From positions 1 to 64,000 of the forward strand of contig NZ_JAGGLU010000006.1 in assembly GCF_017874575.1 (NCBI RefSeq): a stretch of DNA of 64,000 bases. Direction: 5' to 3'. The notes under the pieces are model-generated. The model had not been told where the DNA came from and ran no database searches. It worked only from the letters and a program-made list of their open reading frames with translations. Position numbers and translations under genes: made by a program. Shown here piece after piece: positions 26,720-35,397 of this stretch (positions are counted from its first letter, which is position 1; every line of letters begins with the position of its first letter). This DNA comes from Lactobacillus colini. Its GTDB lineage: Bacteria; Bacillota; Bacilli; Lactobacillales; Lactobacillaceae.

Positions 26720-26757
26720 CCTCAAATCTACTAATTATTATAACAGATTCGAGGTAT
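26720..26757 (-). promoter_or_regulatory. IS607 tnpA promoter with inverted repeat
   Basis: CCTCAAATCT and AGATTCGAGG (one mismatch) flank a 15-base centre holding TATAAT on the minus strand just upstream of tnpA. The repeat may be an autoregulatory site for the MerR-like domain of the recombinase; this is inference. Confidence 0.45.
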
Positions 26758-26812
26758 AAATACACAATATTTAAATATAAGCAAGTATAATTAAATACAT
26801 TTTTAATAACTA

Positions 26813-28006
26813 TTAATTAACCGTAAGCTTTTTTGTACCGTTTGTCCCCATAACAAATTTACAGTCATAACAAGTCTGCGTTGTATAAGCTGGATTGACT
26901 AAAACGAAAGTTTTACCGTGCAGCGGTGCTTTATACTGAAGCATTCCAATAAATGTTCGCCAACCAACATCGCTAATGCTCATAGCCAAAGCGTGATCCT
27001 TCAATAAGTTCTTGCTTTTTAGATTTTCACCAACTACTAAATCGTGGTTCTTGATATATGCAGTTGAAAGTTGATCTAAAAAACTGTGTCTTTGATTGAA
27101 GATTCTGTGATGAAGTTTAGCCACCTTAATCTTTTGCTTTTGATAATTCTTAGACTGCCAAAGCTTGCGCTTTTCTTTCTTGGCTCTTCTGGCTCTTCTA
27201 GATAGCTTCCTTTGTTCTCTAGCTAGCTTATTTTTGATCTTTTGATAATACTTTGGGTTAGGCTCTTCATGTCCAGTTGTATCCATCAAGAAGTTCCTAA
27301 CATTCAAGTCATAACCTACTTCAGAACTAGTTTTAGAATATGTTTCAGCTAGGGCATCATTGCTTTTAATTAAGAGTGAGATAAAGTATTCACCAGACGA
27401 CAGATGAGAAATAGTGGCTTTCGTAATCCTAATTTCTTCGCCTTCAGGCAAAGGACGAGAAAGAACAACTTTCAAGTTGCCTAATTTGGGCAGCTTTAAG
27501 TGCTTCTTATCAATAAATCTAACTGTCCCATTGAATAAAGATTGCTTATTATCTTTAAGTCCAACATACTGACAATTAGTTGAATAAGACTGCTTTGGAG
27601 CAGATTTACGTTTGAACTTAGGATGACCTGCATGATTAACTTTTCTAAATAAGCTCCAGGCAGCTTGATAATTAATCTGAGTATTATAAGGCATCAAGCT
27701 ATCTAAATCTTTATCAGCTAGCCAAGGGTATTTATCTGCAGTAATTCTGTCTAGTCCAGTCGATCTCTTCTTTGATTTAGCGATCACGTTTCCTTTAGAA
27801 TTATAGCGCCAGTACTCTTCAGGTATTGGATAATGCTTATCTAATTTATTACGATGAATTGCACTGTCAGTACAAGAATTAGCTAAAAGCTGATTATAGA
27901 TAAAGCGAGCAGTGTCCGTGTTCTTTTTGATAATGGCTTCTTGCTTATGATTAGGAAAAGCTCGCATCTTAAGACCAAGCATGTACTTCATTTCCGTTTT
28001 ACGCAT
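26813..28006 (-). pseudogene. Truncated IS605-type TnpB
   Basis: 397 residues from ATG 28006 (after GGCGGTG; the TTG at 28024 is a poorer start). RuvC Asp in GYDLNVRNF and Glu in VVGENLKSKNLL are present, and the first zinc-finger pair CYDC, but the sequence ends in KKLTVN where the IS607 element enters. The second CxxC and third catalytic Asp lie at 24391-24528, so the protein should be inactive. Rejoined, the protein would be about 439 residues. Confidence 0.9.
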
Positions 28007-28095
28007 GTTTTTCACCGCCTGCAATTAATTATACCTTATGCCAATGTATGATACAATTATATTGTTAATGTCAGGTAATATAGGAGAACATATAA

Positions 28096-28566
28096 ATGTC
28101 AATGAATAAGAAAAGAGACAAAATAAAAGATGCAGTCTATGAAAGAAGATATGTTTATACTACTCACTATCATCTAATCTGGTGTACCAAATATCGTAAT
28201 CAAATTTTTACTACTCAAACACTGGCAAATGAGATGAAAGAGCTGTTACTACAAATTGCGCAAGATAATGACATCAAAATCGAAAAAATTGAAGTAATGC
28301 CAGAACATATTCATCTGCTTATTTCATTCAAGCCTCATAAAGCAGCTTCAAGCGTAATCAAAGCTCTAAAGGGAAGAAGTGCATTTTTATTTTTTCAAAC
28401 TCATCCTGAGATTAAGAATTCTAAAATGTGGGGTGGACACTTATGGTCGTCTAGTTACTACTTGGGGACTGTAGGAAATATGTCGAAAGAAATTGTCGAA
28501 AAATATATCAATGATCAGATATACAATGCGAAAAAAGAAAAAAAGCCCTATCCATCCAGGGATTAA
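28096..28566 (+). CDS. tnpA: IS200/IS605-type HUH transposase
   Basis: 156 residues of the Y1 transposase family. HUH motif in MPEHIHLLISF, catalytic Tyr region SSSYYLGTVGN followed by the C-terminal helix EIVEKYINDQ. It moves the single-stranded element by cutting at subterminal hairpins. Strong AGGAGA site. Its stop codon lies in the loop-side of the left-end hairpin. It appears intact, so the element may still move despite the broken tnpB. Confidence 0.93.
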   Translation: MSMNKKRDKIKDAVYERRYVYTTHYHLIWCTKYRNQIFTTQTLANEMKELLLQIAQDNDIKIEKIEVMPEHIHLLISFKPHKAASSVIKALKGRSAFLFFQTHPEIKNSKMWGGHLWSSSYYLGTVGNMSKEIVEKYINDQIYNAKKEKKPYPSRD

Positions 28567-28576
28567 AATCCCTGGA
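28555..28576 (+). repeat. IS605-type left-end hairpin
   Basis: TCCAGGGAT and ATCCCTGGA form a perfect 9-base stem with a TAAA loop. It overlaps the tnpA stop codon and marks the tnpA-side end of the element. Confidence 0.75.
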
Positions 28577-28684
28577 TTTTGGGGCAAATTTCATTAAAAA
28601 TCATGCTAAAAAATACAATTTTTTTAAAATTATAGTTAACTTGTTACAATTAAGATGTAATTAGAGAAAGTGAGGTCAATCAAA

Positions 28685-29509
28685 TTGGAATACTTTAACT
28701 TAAATGATGGTAACCGCATCCCTAAAGTAGGATTCGGAACTTACAAACTAAAGGGCGCCAGCGGCGTAAATGCTATTAAGGCAGCATTAGATGTTGGCTA
28801 TCGCCTACTTGATTCTGCTGTCAACTATGAAAATGAAGGTACAGTTGGTGAAGCTATACGTAAATCTAGCGTTAAGCGTAGTGATATCTTTGTAACCTCT
28901 AAGCTTCCTGGACGCCACCATGACTATAAAGAAGCTATTGACCAAATTAAGGAATCATTGTTTGCTTCTGGATTAGATTATTTTGACATGTATTTGATCC
29001 ACTGGCCAAATCCAAAGCATGGTGCATACGTTGATGCTTGGCAGGCATTAATTGATGCACAGCGCTTTGGCTTAGTTCGTTCAATTGGCGTTTCTAATTT
29101 TGAACCAGACCACTTAAGAAAGATAATTGCTGCAACTAGTGTAGTACCAGCTGTTAACCAAGTTGAACTTCACCCTTACTGGTCAAGTCGTGATGTTCGT
29201 GAGTTTGATGACAAGCACGGCATTATTACTGAAGCTTGGAGTCCACTCCGTCGCGGTAATGAAGTATTTTCTGAACCCATTATTAAAAAACTGGCTGAAA
29301 AATACCACAAGTCACCAGCTCAAGTTATCTTGCGTTGGGAAACACAATTGAATGTTGTGCCAATTCCAAAGGCAAGTTCATACGTCCACCAAGAAAGCAA
29401 TATCGATATCTTCGACTTTGAATTAACCAAGGAAGAAATTGCCTCAATCTGTGCATTAGATGTCTTAAGCGCAAGACGTTTTGATCCAAATGAACATGAA
29501 GAAATGTAA
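28685..29509 (+). CDS. Aldo/keto reductase
   Basis: 274 residues when started at TTG 28685, nine bases after GAGG; the GTG at 28670 is part of that ribosome binding site. NADPH-dependent reductase of the AKR5-like group: catalytic Asp and Tyr in LLDSAVNYENE, Lys in VTSKLPG, His in YLIHWPNP, and C-terminal VVPIPKAS cofactor binding. These reduce aldehydes and ketones such as 2,5-diketogluconate or methylglyoxal; the substrate is unknown. Single gene with its own terminator. Confidence 0.92.
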   Translation: MEYFNLNDGNRIPKVGFGTYKLKGASGVNAIKAALDVGYRLLDSAVNYENEGTVGEAIRKSSVKRSDIFVTSKLPGRHHDYKEAIDQIKESLFASGLDYFDMYLIHWPNPKHGAYVDAWQALIDAQRFGLVRSIGVSNFEPDHLRKIIAATSVVPAVNQVELHPYWSSRDVREFDDKHGIITEAWSPLRRGNEVFSEPIIKKLAEKYHKSPAQVILRWETQLNVVPIPKASSYVHQESNIDIFDFELTKEEIASICALDVLSARRFDPNEHEEM

Positions 29510-29522
29510 CTTTTTAACTTTA

Positions 29523-29553
29523 AAAGGGAATCTACAAAAATGGATTCCCTCTT
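29523..29553. terminator. Bidirectional terminator
   Basis: AGGGAATC and GATTCCCT pair across a 10-base loop, with CTTTTTATT on the plus strand and CTTTTAA on the minus strand. It separates two converging genes. Confidence 0.8.
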
Positions 29554-29557
29554 TTTA

Positions 29558-30520
29558 TTATGATCTTGCCCAATTATCTAAAACATTCAAGAAATATTCT
29601 TCTGACCAAATACTAATTTTTTGACCGCTCTTTTTTAGAGATTTCGCTTTAGTTAAGTCAACAATATCAGTTCTAAAACGATCATGATCACCAATTAATA
29701 CATAATCAGTATCGCTGCCAACTTCATCTTGAACAATTCCGCCTAAATTTTTAATTGCATTAGCTAATTCTAACTTATCAATTTCCAAATCTCCAGCTAC
29801 CACAACTCTTTTGTTCCTAAATGGGCTTCTGAAAACTTGCGTTTGCTTAACAATATCAGGCCACTCTTGACCCAAATCTAGCGTCTTTACCATCTCATGA
29901 GCCCTAAGTAAATGATCTTGCTTGAATTGCTCGTGGAATTTATCAAATACCTTCTTAGTATCTAAGCAATCATCTAAGCCACGATGTTCTTGACTTTCCG
30001 CAATCCCCAGTCGCTTCATACAATCTAGTAAGCGATTATGTCTTTCATTTGGATAAAAACTACGTGCCAAGCGATAGACATCTACATAATCATTGCTTAA
30101 TACGGGCAAATTGAACTTCTGTGTTAAATCATAAACAAAATTCAAATCAAAGTTAACATTATAACCAACAATTGGATCACTACCAATGAAGTAGCGGTAT
30201 TTTTCAATTGCTTCTTTCACTGGCATCCCTTCAGCTTCAATTTTAGCCTCATCAATTCCGTTTAATTTTGTAATAAATGGCGGGACATAATTAGACTTGG
30301 GAAACTTTACCAACTCAGAAAAAGTATCAACTACTTCTCCATGTCTGACCTTTAAGCCACCCATTTCTGTAATTCGATCACGCCATGGATAAAGACCAGT
30401 CGTTTCAACATCAATTAAAGTATAATTTTCGGGAAAACTAGGCTTTTCTATTCCTTTAGCACGGATCTTATGTTGTGATCCTGGGATATTTAATACACCC
30501 TGGACAATTGCAATACTCAT
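29558..30520 (-). CDS. DnaQ-like 3'-5' exonuclease with C-terminal BRCT domain
   Basis: 320 residues. Exonuclease motifs: ExoI LIDVETTGLY, ExoII VGYNVNFDLNF, ExoIII HRGLDDCLDTKKVF (HxxxxxD), all in about residues 33-195. A BRCT domain follows (about 225-315; NKRVVVAGDLEIDKLELANAIKNLGG). The combination resembles stand-alone epsilon-like exonucleases in Lactobacillales. Likely DNA repair or RNA/DNA trimming in the cytoplasm. It lies four bases downstream of the SIR2-like gene. Confidence 0.88.
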   Translation of the reverse strand: MSIAIVQGVLNIPGSQHKIRAKGIEKPSFPENYTLIDVETTGLYPWRDRITEMGGLKVRHGEVVDTFSELVKFPKSNYVPPFITKLNGIDEAKIEAEGMPVKEAIEKYRYFIGSDPIVGYNVNFDLNFVYDLTQKFNLPVLSNDYVDVYRLARSFYPNERHNRLLDCMKRLGIAESQEHRGLDDCLDTKKVFDKFHEQFKQDHLLRAHEMVKTLDLGQEWPDIVKQTQVFRSPFRNKRVVVAGDLEIDKLELANAIKNLGGIVQDEVGSDTDYVLIGDHDRFRTDIVDLTKAKSLKKSGQKISIWSEEYFLNVLDNWARS

Positions 30521-30524
30521 AATA

Positions 30525-31331
30525 TTATTTCATCTTTTCTAGTAATTCTTTGCTGCCAATATTTAAACCTAAGCCGCGATTTTTAAGACTATCTGGCAAT
30601 TCATCACGGCTTAGGTCTGCAGCTATATACTTCCAATTGCCAAATTGCTCAACTAGTTTTACCATTGGCTCTAATAATTGGGGGCTAGTCAAGTCTACGC
30701 CTAATTCTAAGACAACAACTTTTTGATCCTCATTTCTAGTCAAAAACCAGCGAAAACGTGTATTAGCGTCCCCATCTGGGAAAAAGTGCTCATTAAGCGG
30801 CATATGCAATTCCATCTCTGAGTTGCAATCCTCACACTTAGGGACTTGTCCGCATCCAGCGACATAATCTTGTACTGCCTTAACATCTGACACTTGTCCA
30901 TGATTCAGCCCACTAGAGCATTGCATCCTAGTCCAATCACCAAAAACATTAAAGATTCTATTTTCATCAAATCCTGCTTTTTCAAAGAAATGCCCATATG
31001 TACTTGTAGCAATAAAGTAATTTTTGCCTTGCAACAAGTCTACTAGTGTCTGCATTTCAGGACTTGGCTCATAGTCTAAGGAATATTGCTTTATTAATTT
31101 ACTCCAAAAGTCCCACTGCTCATCCCAAGAATCGAATTTTTTATCTAAAGCATCAGCAATAGTGTGTACATGGTATTTTGGGCTAATTTGAGGATAATTG
31201 TATTCAAATCCTTCCTCACTAAGCATATCGAGCCCTTCCATTTGAGCAAAGCCATTCCCCGCCGTTACAATTACTGCATCAGCATCATCTAGCCATTTTT
31301 TTACTTCTTCTATCTGATTCATTAATTTCAT
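30525..31331 (-). CDS. SIR2-like NAD-dependent protein (SirTM-related)
   Basis: 268 residues. The N-terminal ADAVIVTAGNGFAQMEG corresponds to the GAGxSxxSG NAD loop but is degenerate, STYGHFFEKAGF replaces the TQNIDxLHxxAG stretch, and a zinc module CEDC with further cysteines (CSSG, CGQVPKCEDC) lies at about 150-180. These departures are shared with class M sirtuins, which ADP-ribosylate proteins instead of deacetylating them, usually next to a macrodomain gene; no macrodomain is present here. Its start overlaps the DUF421 stop. Confidence 0.7.
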   Translation of the reverse strand: MKLMNQIEEVKKWLDDADAVIVTAGNGFAQMEGLDMLSEEGFEYNYPQISPKYHVHTIADALDKKFDSWDEQWDFWSKLIKQYSLDYEPSPEMQTLVDLLQGKNYFIATSTYGHFFEKAGFDENRIFNVFGDWTRMQCSSGLNHGQVSDVKAVQDYVAGCGQVPKCEDCNSEMELHMPLNEHFFPDGDANTRFRWFLTRNEDQKVVVLELGVDLTSPQLLEPMVKLVEQFGNWKYIAADLSRDELPDSLKNRGLGLNIGSKELLEKMK

Positions 31332-31969
31332 CTCTTCTTTTTACTATAACCAATAAATTTCAGTTTTCTCTGATTATATTCAGCCAAAAATACATCTTCG
31401 ATGTTCTCATATCCAGCATAACGAGCTTCTTGACGCAGCCAATTTTCAGATTTGCCAATTAATTCTAAAACATCTTCATTAATCTGCCCATCACTAATAA
31501 TGGGGAAGCGAATATTAGATTCATCATTTTCAATCACAGTCAGTTGCCCATTTTGTTCGAAAATACAGTTTTTAACCTTTTCAACGCTATAAATACCACG
31601 GCTACGTAGTTTAAACATCAATTCATTAGCTGAAATTCCAGCCTTCATGCAGTTAGCCACTAAAACCTCACCATTTTTGATTACTTGGACAGGTTTGCCA
31701 TCAACTAAATTTCTAATCCACCGATTGTGTTCACGGGCAAACTTCAAAATAAAGACTACCAATGTCCAAACTACCAAAACCAACAAAAATTGCAAAACAG
31801 TAATACTCGAATTATAGATCATACCACCTACAATTCCACCTAAAACGTAATTTTGTAGTTGATCCATTGCAGTCGTCGGTGCCAAGTTAGTCTTACCAAA
31901 AAGATTAATTTGCAAAATTAAAGTTAACATTCCTAAGGCAAACTTGATAAATAACTCTGTATAATTCAT
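31328..31969 (-). CDS. DUF421 (YetF-like) membrane protein
   Basis: 213 residues: three N-terminal membrane helices (about 5-80) with the phrase QLQNYVLGGIVGGMI, then the soluble DUF421 domain (VDGKPVQVIKNGEV...ELMFKLRSRGIYSVEKV). Function unknown. It is two bases after the DUF3290 gene, a pairing common in lactobacilli, and probably forms a unit with it. Confidence 0.88.
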   Translation of the reverse strand: MNYTELFIKFALGMLTLILQINLFGKTNLAPTTAMDQLQNYVLGGIVGGMIYNSSITVLQFLLVLVVWTLVVFILKFAREHNRWIRNLVDGKPVQVIKNGEVLVANCMKAGISANELMFKLRSRGIYSVEKVKNCIFEQNGQLTVIENDESNIRFPIISDGQINEDVLELIGKSENWLRQEARYAGYENIEDVFLAEYNQRKLKFIGYSKKKR

Positions 31970-31971
31970 CT

Positions 31972-32421
31972 CTATTTCCTTATATCCACCTTATGATCAA
32001 TAACATGTGCCCGCGTTAGGGTATAGCTATTATTATCTTCGTTTAAATGAAGCTGATAATCAATGTTCTTGGAATCAATCCTGACTATCATTCCATCTTG
32101 CAAGCTTGTAGCGTTTACCAGCACATCGCTTTGCTTGACATTATGGTCAATTGCTACAGCTTTAATAAAGGGAATGATCTGGGTAGCTTGAGCTTTTTGA
32201 GCGCTAGTTTGGACATACTTTTCATACTGTGTCCCCGCAAAGAGTAACAAAAACAGTAGTGCTATAATGCCTAAATCACGATATCGCGTAGCAAAGCGGT
32301 CTCTAAGATATAAGAAAGTAAAGACTAGTAAAGCTAGGGCTGCAATTATCATCAAAATGTATATAGTAGTTTTATCTTTTGCTTGATTGTTTTTTATGTA
32401 ATTTAAACTATAAAAAGTCAT
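31972..32421 (-). CDS. DUF3290 membrane protein
   Basis: 149 residues with two membrane helices (about 19-38 and 48-63) and a soluble C-terminal domain (VLVNATSLQDGMIVRID). Regular partner of DUF421 proteins. It starts one base after the pepT stop, so it is in a long operon pepT-DUF3290-DUF421-sir2-exonuclease. Confidence 0.85.
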   Translation of the reverse strand: MTFYSLNYIKNNQAKDKTTIYILMIIAALALLVFTFLYLRDRFATRYRDLGIIALLFLLLFAGTQYEKYVQTSAQKAQATQIIPFIKAVAIDHNVKQSDVLVNATSLQDGMIVRIDSKNIDYQLHLNEDNNSYTLTRAHVIDHKVDIRK

Positions 32422-32422
32422 C

Positions 32423-33697
32423 TTAGTATTTTCTTTTTAGTTCAGTTTCATCACGGTTATTATTCATCTTAAGGTGGGTTTTAACTATTTCTACCAAAGT
32501 TTGAGATAGTTTCATCATGCTTTCCGTTGTTACATATTCATAAGGTCCATGGAAGTTAGCCCCTCCATTAAATAAGTTAGGCGTTGGTATCCCCTTCTCA
32601 GAGATGAAATCACCATCAGTACCACCCCGAAATGGAATAACCTTGGGCTCAATATTTAAATTATGGTAAGCATGTAAGACGAGATTTACTACATATGGAT
32701 GAGCTTTAATCAGATCGCCAGGGCTACGGTATTGATCATGCATCTCAAGTTTCACATGATCTTTGCCATATTTTTGGTTTAAATCAGCAACTATCTTATT
32801 AACTAGATTCTTTTTAGCTAAAAAAGTTTCCGTATCAAAATCGCGAATAATAAGTTCTACTTGAGCATGATCTACATTACCATTATTAGACACAACCATA
32901 AAATAGCCATCAAAGTCTTTACTCTTTTCTGGTACTTCATCACTAGGGAGGGCACTGATAAATTCACTTGCCATTACAGCTGCATTAACCATTAATCCAT
33001 ATGCTTCTCCGGGGTGCACAACCGTTCCCTGAAAATCGATCTTAGCATCTGCAGCGTTAAAAGTTTCATAAGCAATATCACCAATATCGCCATTATCTAA
33101 AGTATATGCAAACTCGACAGGGAACCGACTAACATCAAATCTGGCTGCCCCTTTACCAATTTCTTCATCTGGACCAAATGCTACCCAAATATCACCATGC
33201 TCTACTTCTGGATTATCTACCAAGTACTTAAGCATCCCTAATAACCCAGCAATTCCAGCCTTATCATCAGCACCTAAGAGCGTATCGCCACTAGCGGTAA
33301 TCAGTGTTTCGCCAATATGCTTATTTAGGCTAGGGAATTCATCACTTGAAAGAATCAATCCATGACCCAGGTCAATATCTTGACCATTATAAGCTTTATG
33401 AACCTGGGGTGTTATATTTTCTGCATTAAAATCTGCCGTATCAACATGTGCAACAAAGCCAATTGGGGTTGCACTTTTATTACTATTGGCTGGCAACTTA
33501 GCGACAGTATAAGCATCTAAATCAGAATAAGATACATCAGTTAAGCCTAGTTTTTTTATTTCCTGGGCAATAATTTTAAGTAGTGTTACCTGCCCCTGAG
33601 TTGTTGGAATTGCATTGTTACTGTCATCTGAACGGGTATTCAATTTACAATATTCAATAAATTTATCTTGAATATAGTTGCCATCATAATCTGTCAT
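32423..33697 (-). CDS. pepT: Peptidase T (tripeptide aminopeptidase)
   Basis: 424 residues of the M20B family. Metal ligands: HVDTAD (about 88), LLGADDKAG (about 149), GPDEEIG (Glu catalytic, about 182), and C-terminal PFRGGTDGDFISEKG. It releases the N-terminal residue of tripeptides in the cytoplasm and supports peptide-based nitrogen nutrition. AGGAGGAC ribosome binding site. First gene of the operon. Confidence 0.96.
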   Translation of the reverse strand: MTDYDGNYIQDKFIEYCKLNTRSDDSNNAIPTTQGQVTLLKIIAQEIKKLGLTDVSYSDLDAYTVAKLPANSNKSATPIGFVAHVDTADFNAENITPQVHKAYNGQDIDLGHGLILSSDEFPSLNKHIGETLITASGDTLLGADDKAGIAGLLGMLKYLVDNPEVEHGDIWVAFGPDEEIGKGAARFDVSRFPVEFAYTLDNGDIGDIAYETFNAADAKIDFQGTVVHPGEAYGLMVNAAVMASEFISALPSDEVPEKSKDFDGYFMVVSNNGNVDHAQVELIIRDFDTETFLAKKNLVNKIVADLNQKYGKDHVKLEMHDQYRSPGDLIKAHPYVVNLVLHAYHNLNIEPKVIPFRGGTDGDFISEKGIPTPNLFNGGANFHGPYEYVTTESMMKLSQTLVEIVKTHLKMNNNRDETELKRKY

Positions 33698-33772
33698 GTT
33701 TAGTCCTCCTACTTTTAATGTTAATTTAATATTAATAAAGTTATACTAATAAAGAAAGGACTAGTCAAGCAC

Positions 33773-34285
33773 CTAAGTCCATTCTTCAGATGCACCGGTA
33801 CTTGTGTCTACTTCTGGAATATCTACTTCATTATCTGGATCATCTACTAAACTTTGACCAGTTGCTCTTAAATAAAATTTGACTAGTGGATAAATATCCT
33901 GACTTTCAATACCTATTCCAGCAAAATGACTATCCTGATCTTCTATTCGATAGTAAGAATCTACCACAAAGTGCTTTTTAGTATTACCTGAATTGCCCTT
34001 ATAAATAACCTTTTTACCAGCTTTCAATTCCGCGAAAATTTTATTAGCTTCATTTACCTTATCGGGATCTTGTAAATACGTTCCAAATTCTTGCCCGATT
34101 TCATCAGGACTATAATTTAAATTCACAGGTTGCTTATAATAGTGCAGTCTTTTATCTGAATCAACAAAAGATAAGACACTAGTACTATTTAAAAAATTGT
34201 CAATTTCATTGATAGTCATCAACCCTGCATTCAATCTAATGTAATCTTTATTGTTGCTATTTTGTTCAAGCCAATTATCCTTCAA
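33773..34285 (-). CDS. PAS-like protein, function unknown
   Basis: 170 residues from TTG 34285, six bases after GAGGTG; the GTG at 34294 lies in that site. The segment INEIDNFLNSTSVLSFVDSDKRLHYY looks like the PAS-like domain of DUF438/PAS_10 proteins, and the C-terminal part of the domain reads HFVVDSYYRIEDQDSHFAGIGIE. The tail is acidic. It may sense a small ligand. No catalytic motif seen. Single gene with terminator of pnuC upstream. Confidence 0.55.
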   Translation of the reverse strand: MKDNWLEQNSNNKDYIRLNAGLMTINEIDNFLNSTSVLSFVDSDKRLHYYKQPVNLNYSPDEIGQEFGTYLQDPDKVNEANKIFAELKAGKKVIYKGNSGNTKKHFVVDSYYRIEDQDSHFAGIGIESQDIYPLVKFYLRATGQSLVDDPDNEVDIPEVDTSTGASEEWT

Positions 34286-34314
34286 AATTATCACCTCAAT
34301 TCTATTTTAGAGAA

Positions 34315-34352
34315 TAAAAAAATAAGTTGAAACTAATTTGTTTCAACTTATT
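34315..34352 (-). terminator. Terminator of pnuC
   Basis: AATAAGTTGAAAC and GTTTCAACTTATT form a perfect 13-base stem with a 6-base loop, followed on the minus strand by TTTTTTT. Confidence 0.88.
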
Positions 34353-34361
34353 ATCTAAATG

Positions 34362-35132
34362 TTAATCTTTTATTTCTTCTAGACCTTCGCGACGGCGACC
34401 ATGATTGAACCATGGAGATACTGTAAAGGCTAAGACATCGTTCATAACATAAATTAATGAATTAACAGCCATTGCCAAGGTTGCATCCCCTTGGGCAAAA
34501 GTAATAGCCCACAAAATCAATTGAAATACACCTGAAGCAGTCCACCAGAAGTATTGGTTGTTATAACGCATAAAGCACATAATACCAGCTGTCAAAGAAA
34601 TAGCAAAGCTGATAGCATCAATCCAAGGACGTGGATCATTAGTGAACTTGCCAATTAAGTAACCAGAAACTACATAAACAACTAAGGTACCAACGATAGC
34701 AACTAACCATTCCTTACCGCCAAACTTACGCAAGTGATTCTTAGTATCATCATTCCAAGATCTAACAGAGATAATCACTGGCAAGTCCAAAGTTAAGATA
34801 TAAGCAACTTGCTCGAATATAGAAAGGTAATTCTTAGCTTCTAAACCTGCATAAATAAAGCAAGCAGCTGAAATTAACCCTAGCCAACCATTAATTGCCT
34901 TAGTAGCATTGATTGCTAATACACATAAAGTTCCAAGTAAAGTACCAATAAAGGTAATTACAGTAACTGTAGTAATCTTATTCTGAATTAAAATCGCTAA
35001 TTGAAAGCCAAAAGCGAAAAACCATAACATATAATTTTGGATTGGCCAGCCTTGAAGCTGCTTAAATAACCAAACGAAGTAATTGTCTTTTTTGGTAGAC
35101 TTAGAACCATTAAGTGATGCAGATTCTTGCAT
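34362..35132 (-). CDS. pnuC: PnuC-family nicotinamide riboside transporter
   Basis: 256 residues, about seven membrane helices with the family features: an aromatic-rich core NGWLGLISAACFIYAGLEAKNYLS, VAYILTLDLPVIISVRSW, and FMRYNNQYFWWTASGVFQLILW near the C-terminus. PnuC proteins import nicotinamide riboside by facilitated diffusion for NAD synthesis. A pair of near-palindromic repeats and a hairpin lie between its promoter and start. Single gene. Confidence 0.88.
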   Translation of the reverse strand: MQESASLNGSKSTKKDNYFVWLFKQLQGWPIQNYMLWFFAFGFQLAILIQNKITTVTVITFIGTLLGTLCVLAINATKAINGWLGLISAACFIYAGLEAKNYLSIFEQVAYILTLDLPVIISVRSWNDDTKNHLRKFGGKEWLVAIVGTLVVYVVSGYLIGKFTNDPRPWIDAISFAISLTAGIMCFMRYNNQYFWWTASGVFQLILWAITFAQGDATLAMAVNSLIYVMNDVLAFTVSPWFNHGRRREGLEEIKD

Positions 35133-35160
35133 ACTATCTCTCCTTAACTTTAATTAGGTT

Positions 35161-35222
35161 CACAATACTAGATATTGTGCCTTATCCGCGTTTTTATCAA
35201 AAAGCGCATCGATATCTAGTAT
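35161..35222 (-). promoter_or_regulatory. Repeated near-palindromes and leader hairpins upstream of pnuC
   Basis: ATACTAGATAT occurs at 35165-35175 and, inverted, at 35212-35222. The first copy sits in CACAATA-CTAGA-TATTGTG (35161-35179), a 7-base hairpin. Between them is GCGCTTTTTGATAAAAACGC on the minus strand, another hairpin. The distal copy overlaps the -10 box. This could be a pair of operators (for example for an NAD-responsive repressor) or a structured leader. Confidence 0.5.
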
Positions 35223-35246
35223 ACCAGTTCAAAATATCAAAGCAAG
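35216..35246 (-). promoter_or_regulatory. pnuC promoter
   Basis: Minus-strand -35 TTGCTT, 16-base spacer and -10 TATACT preceded by TGG (extended -10). The -10 is inside the distal ATACTAGATAT repeat, so a bound protein would block initiation. Confidence 0.5.
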
Positions 35247-35397
35247 GTATTGACAAATTTAATAAATTATTGCATACCTATCAGATTGGGATTTGATTAT
35301 ATAAAAAATTTTTTTGAATTTAAAATAGATTTTTGACAATTATTTCTTTATAATCTTTATGAAAACTTTAATAATTTATTTGAAAAAGGAGAAATCT

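Larger units (their letters stand above)
24529..26821 (-). mobile_element. IS607-type insertion sequence
   Basis: Serine-recombinase tnpA overlapping tnpB, both on the minus strand. Boundaries come from the point where the interrupted IS605 tnpB frame breaks: both sides carry ACG (24526-24528 and 26822-26824), giving about 2.29 kb. IS607 elements have no terminal inverted repeats and need only a tiny target match, which fits. Confidence 0.8.
24186..28600. mobile_element. IS605-type element (IS200/IS605 family) interrupted by an IS607-type element
   Basis: tnpA (plus) and tnpB (minus) diverge, as in IS605. Subterminal hairpins are CCAGCTAC-TAAG-GTAGCTGG (24194-24213, tnpB end) and TCCAGGGAT-TAAA-ATCCCTGGA (28555-28576, tnpA end). 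The tnpB coding sequence stops after KKLT at 26822 and resumes at 24525 with LDQREW; removing about 2.3 kb between restores one frame. Exact outer ends are not determined because these elements leave no repeats. Confidence 0.85.

Noticed and set aside
24804-28566. Compact CRISPR effector (Cas12-like) locus
   Set aside because: RuvC and zinc-finger proteins here are TnpB of IS607 and IS605 elements, each with its own transposase; no repeats are present.
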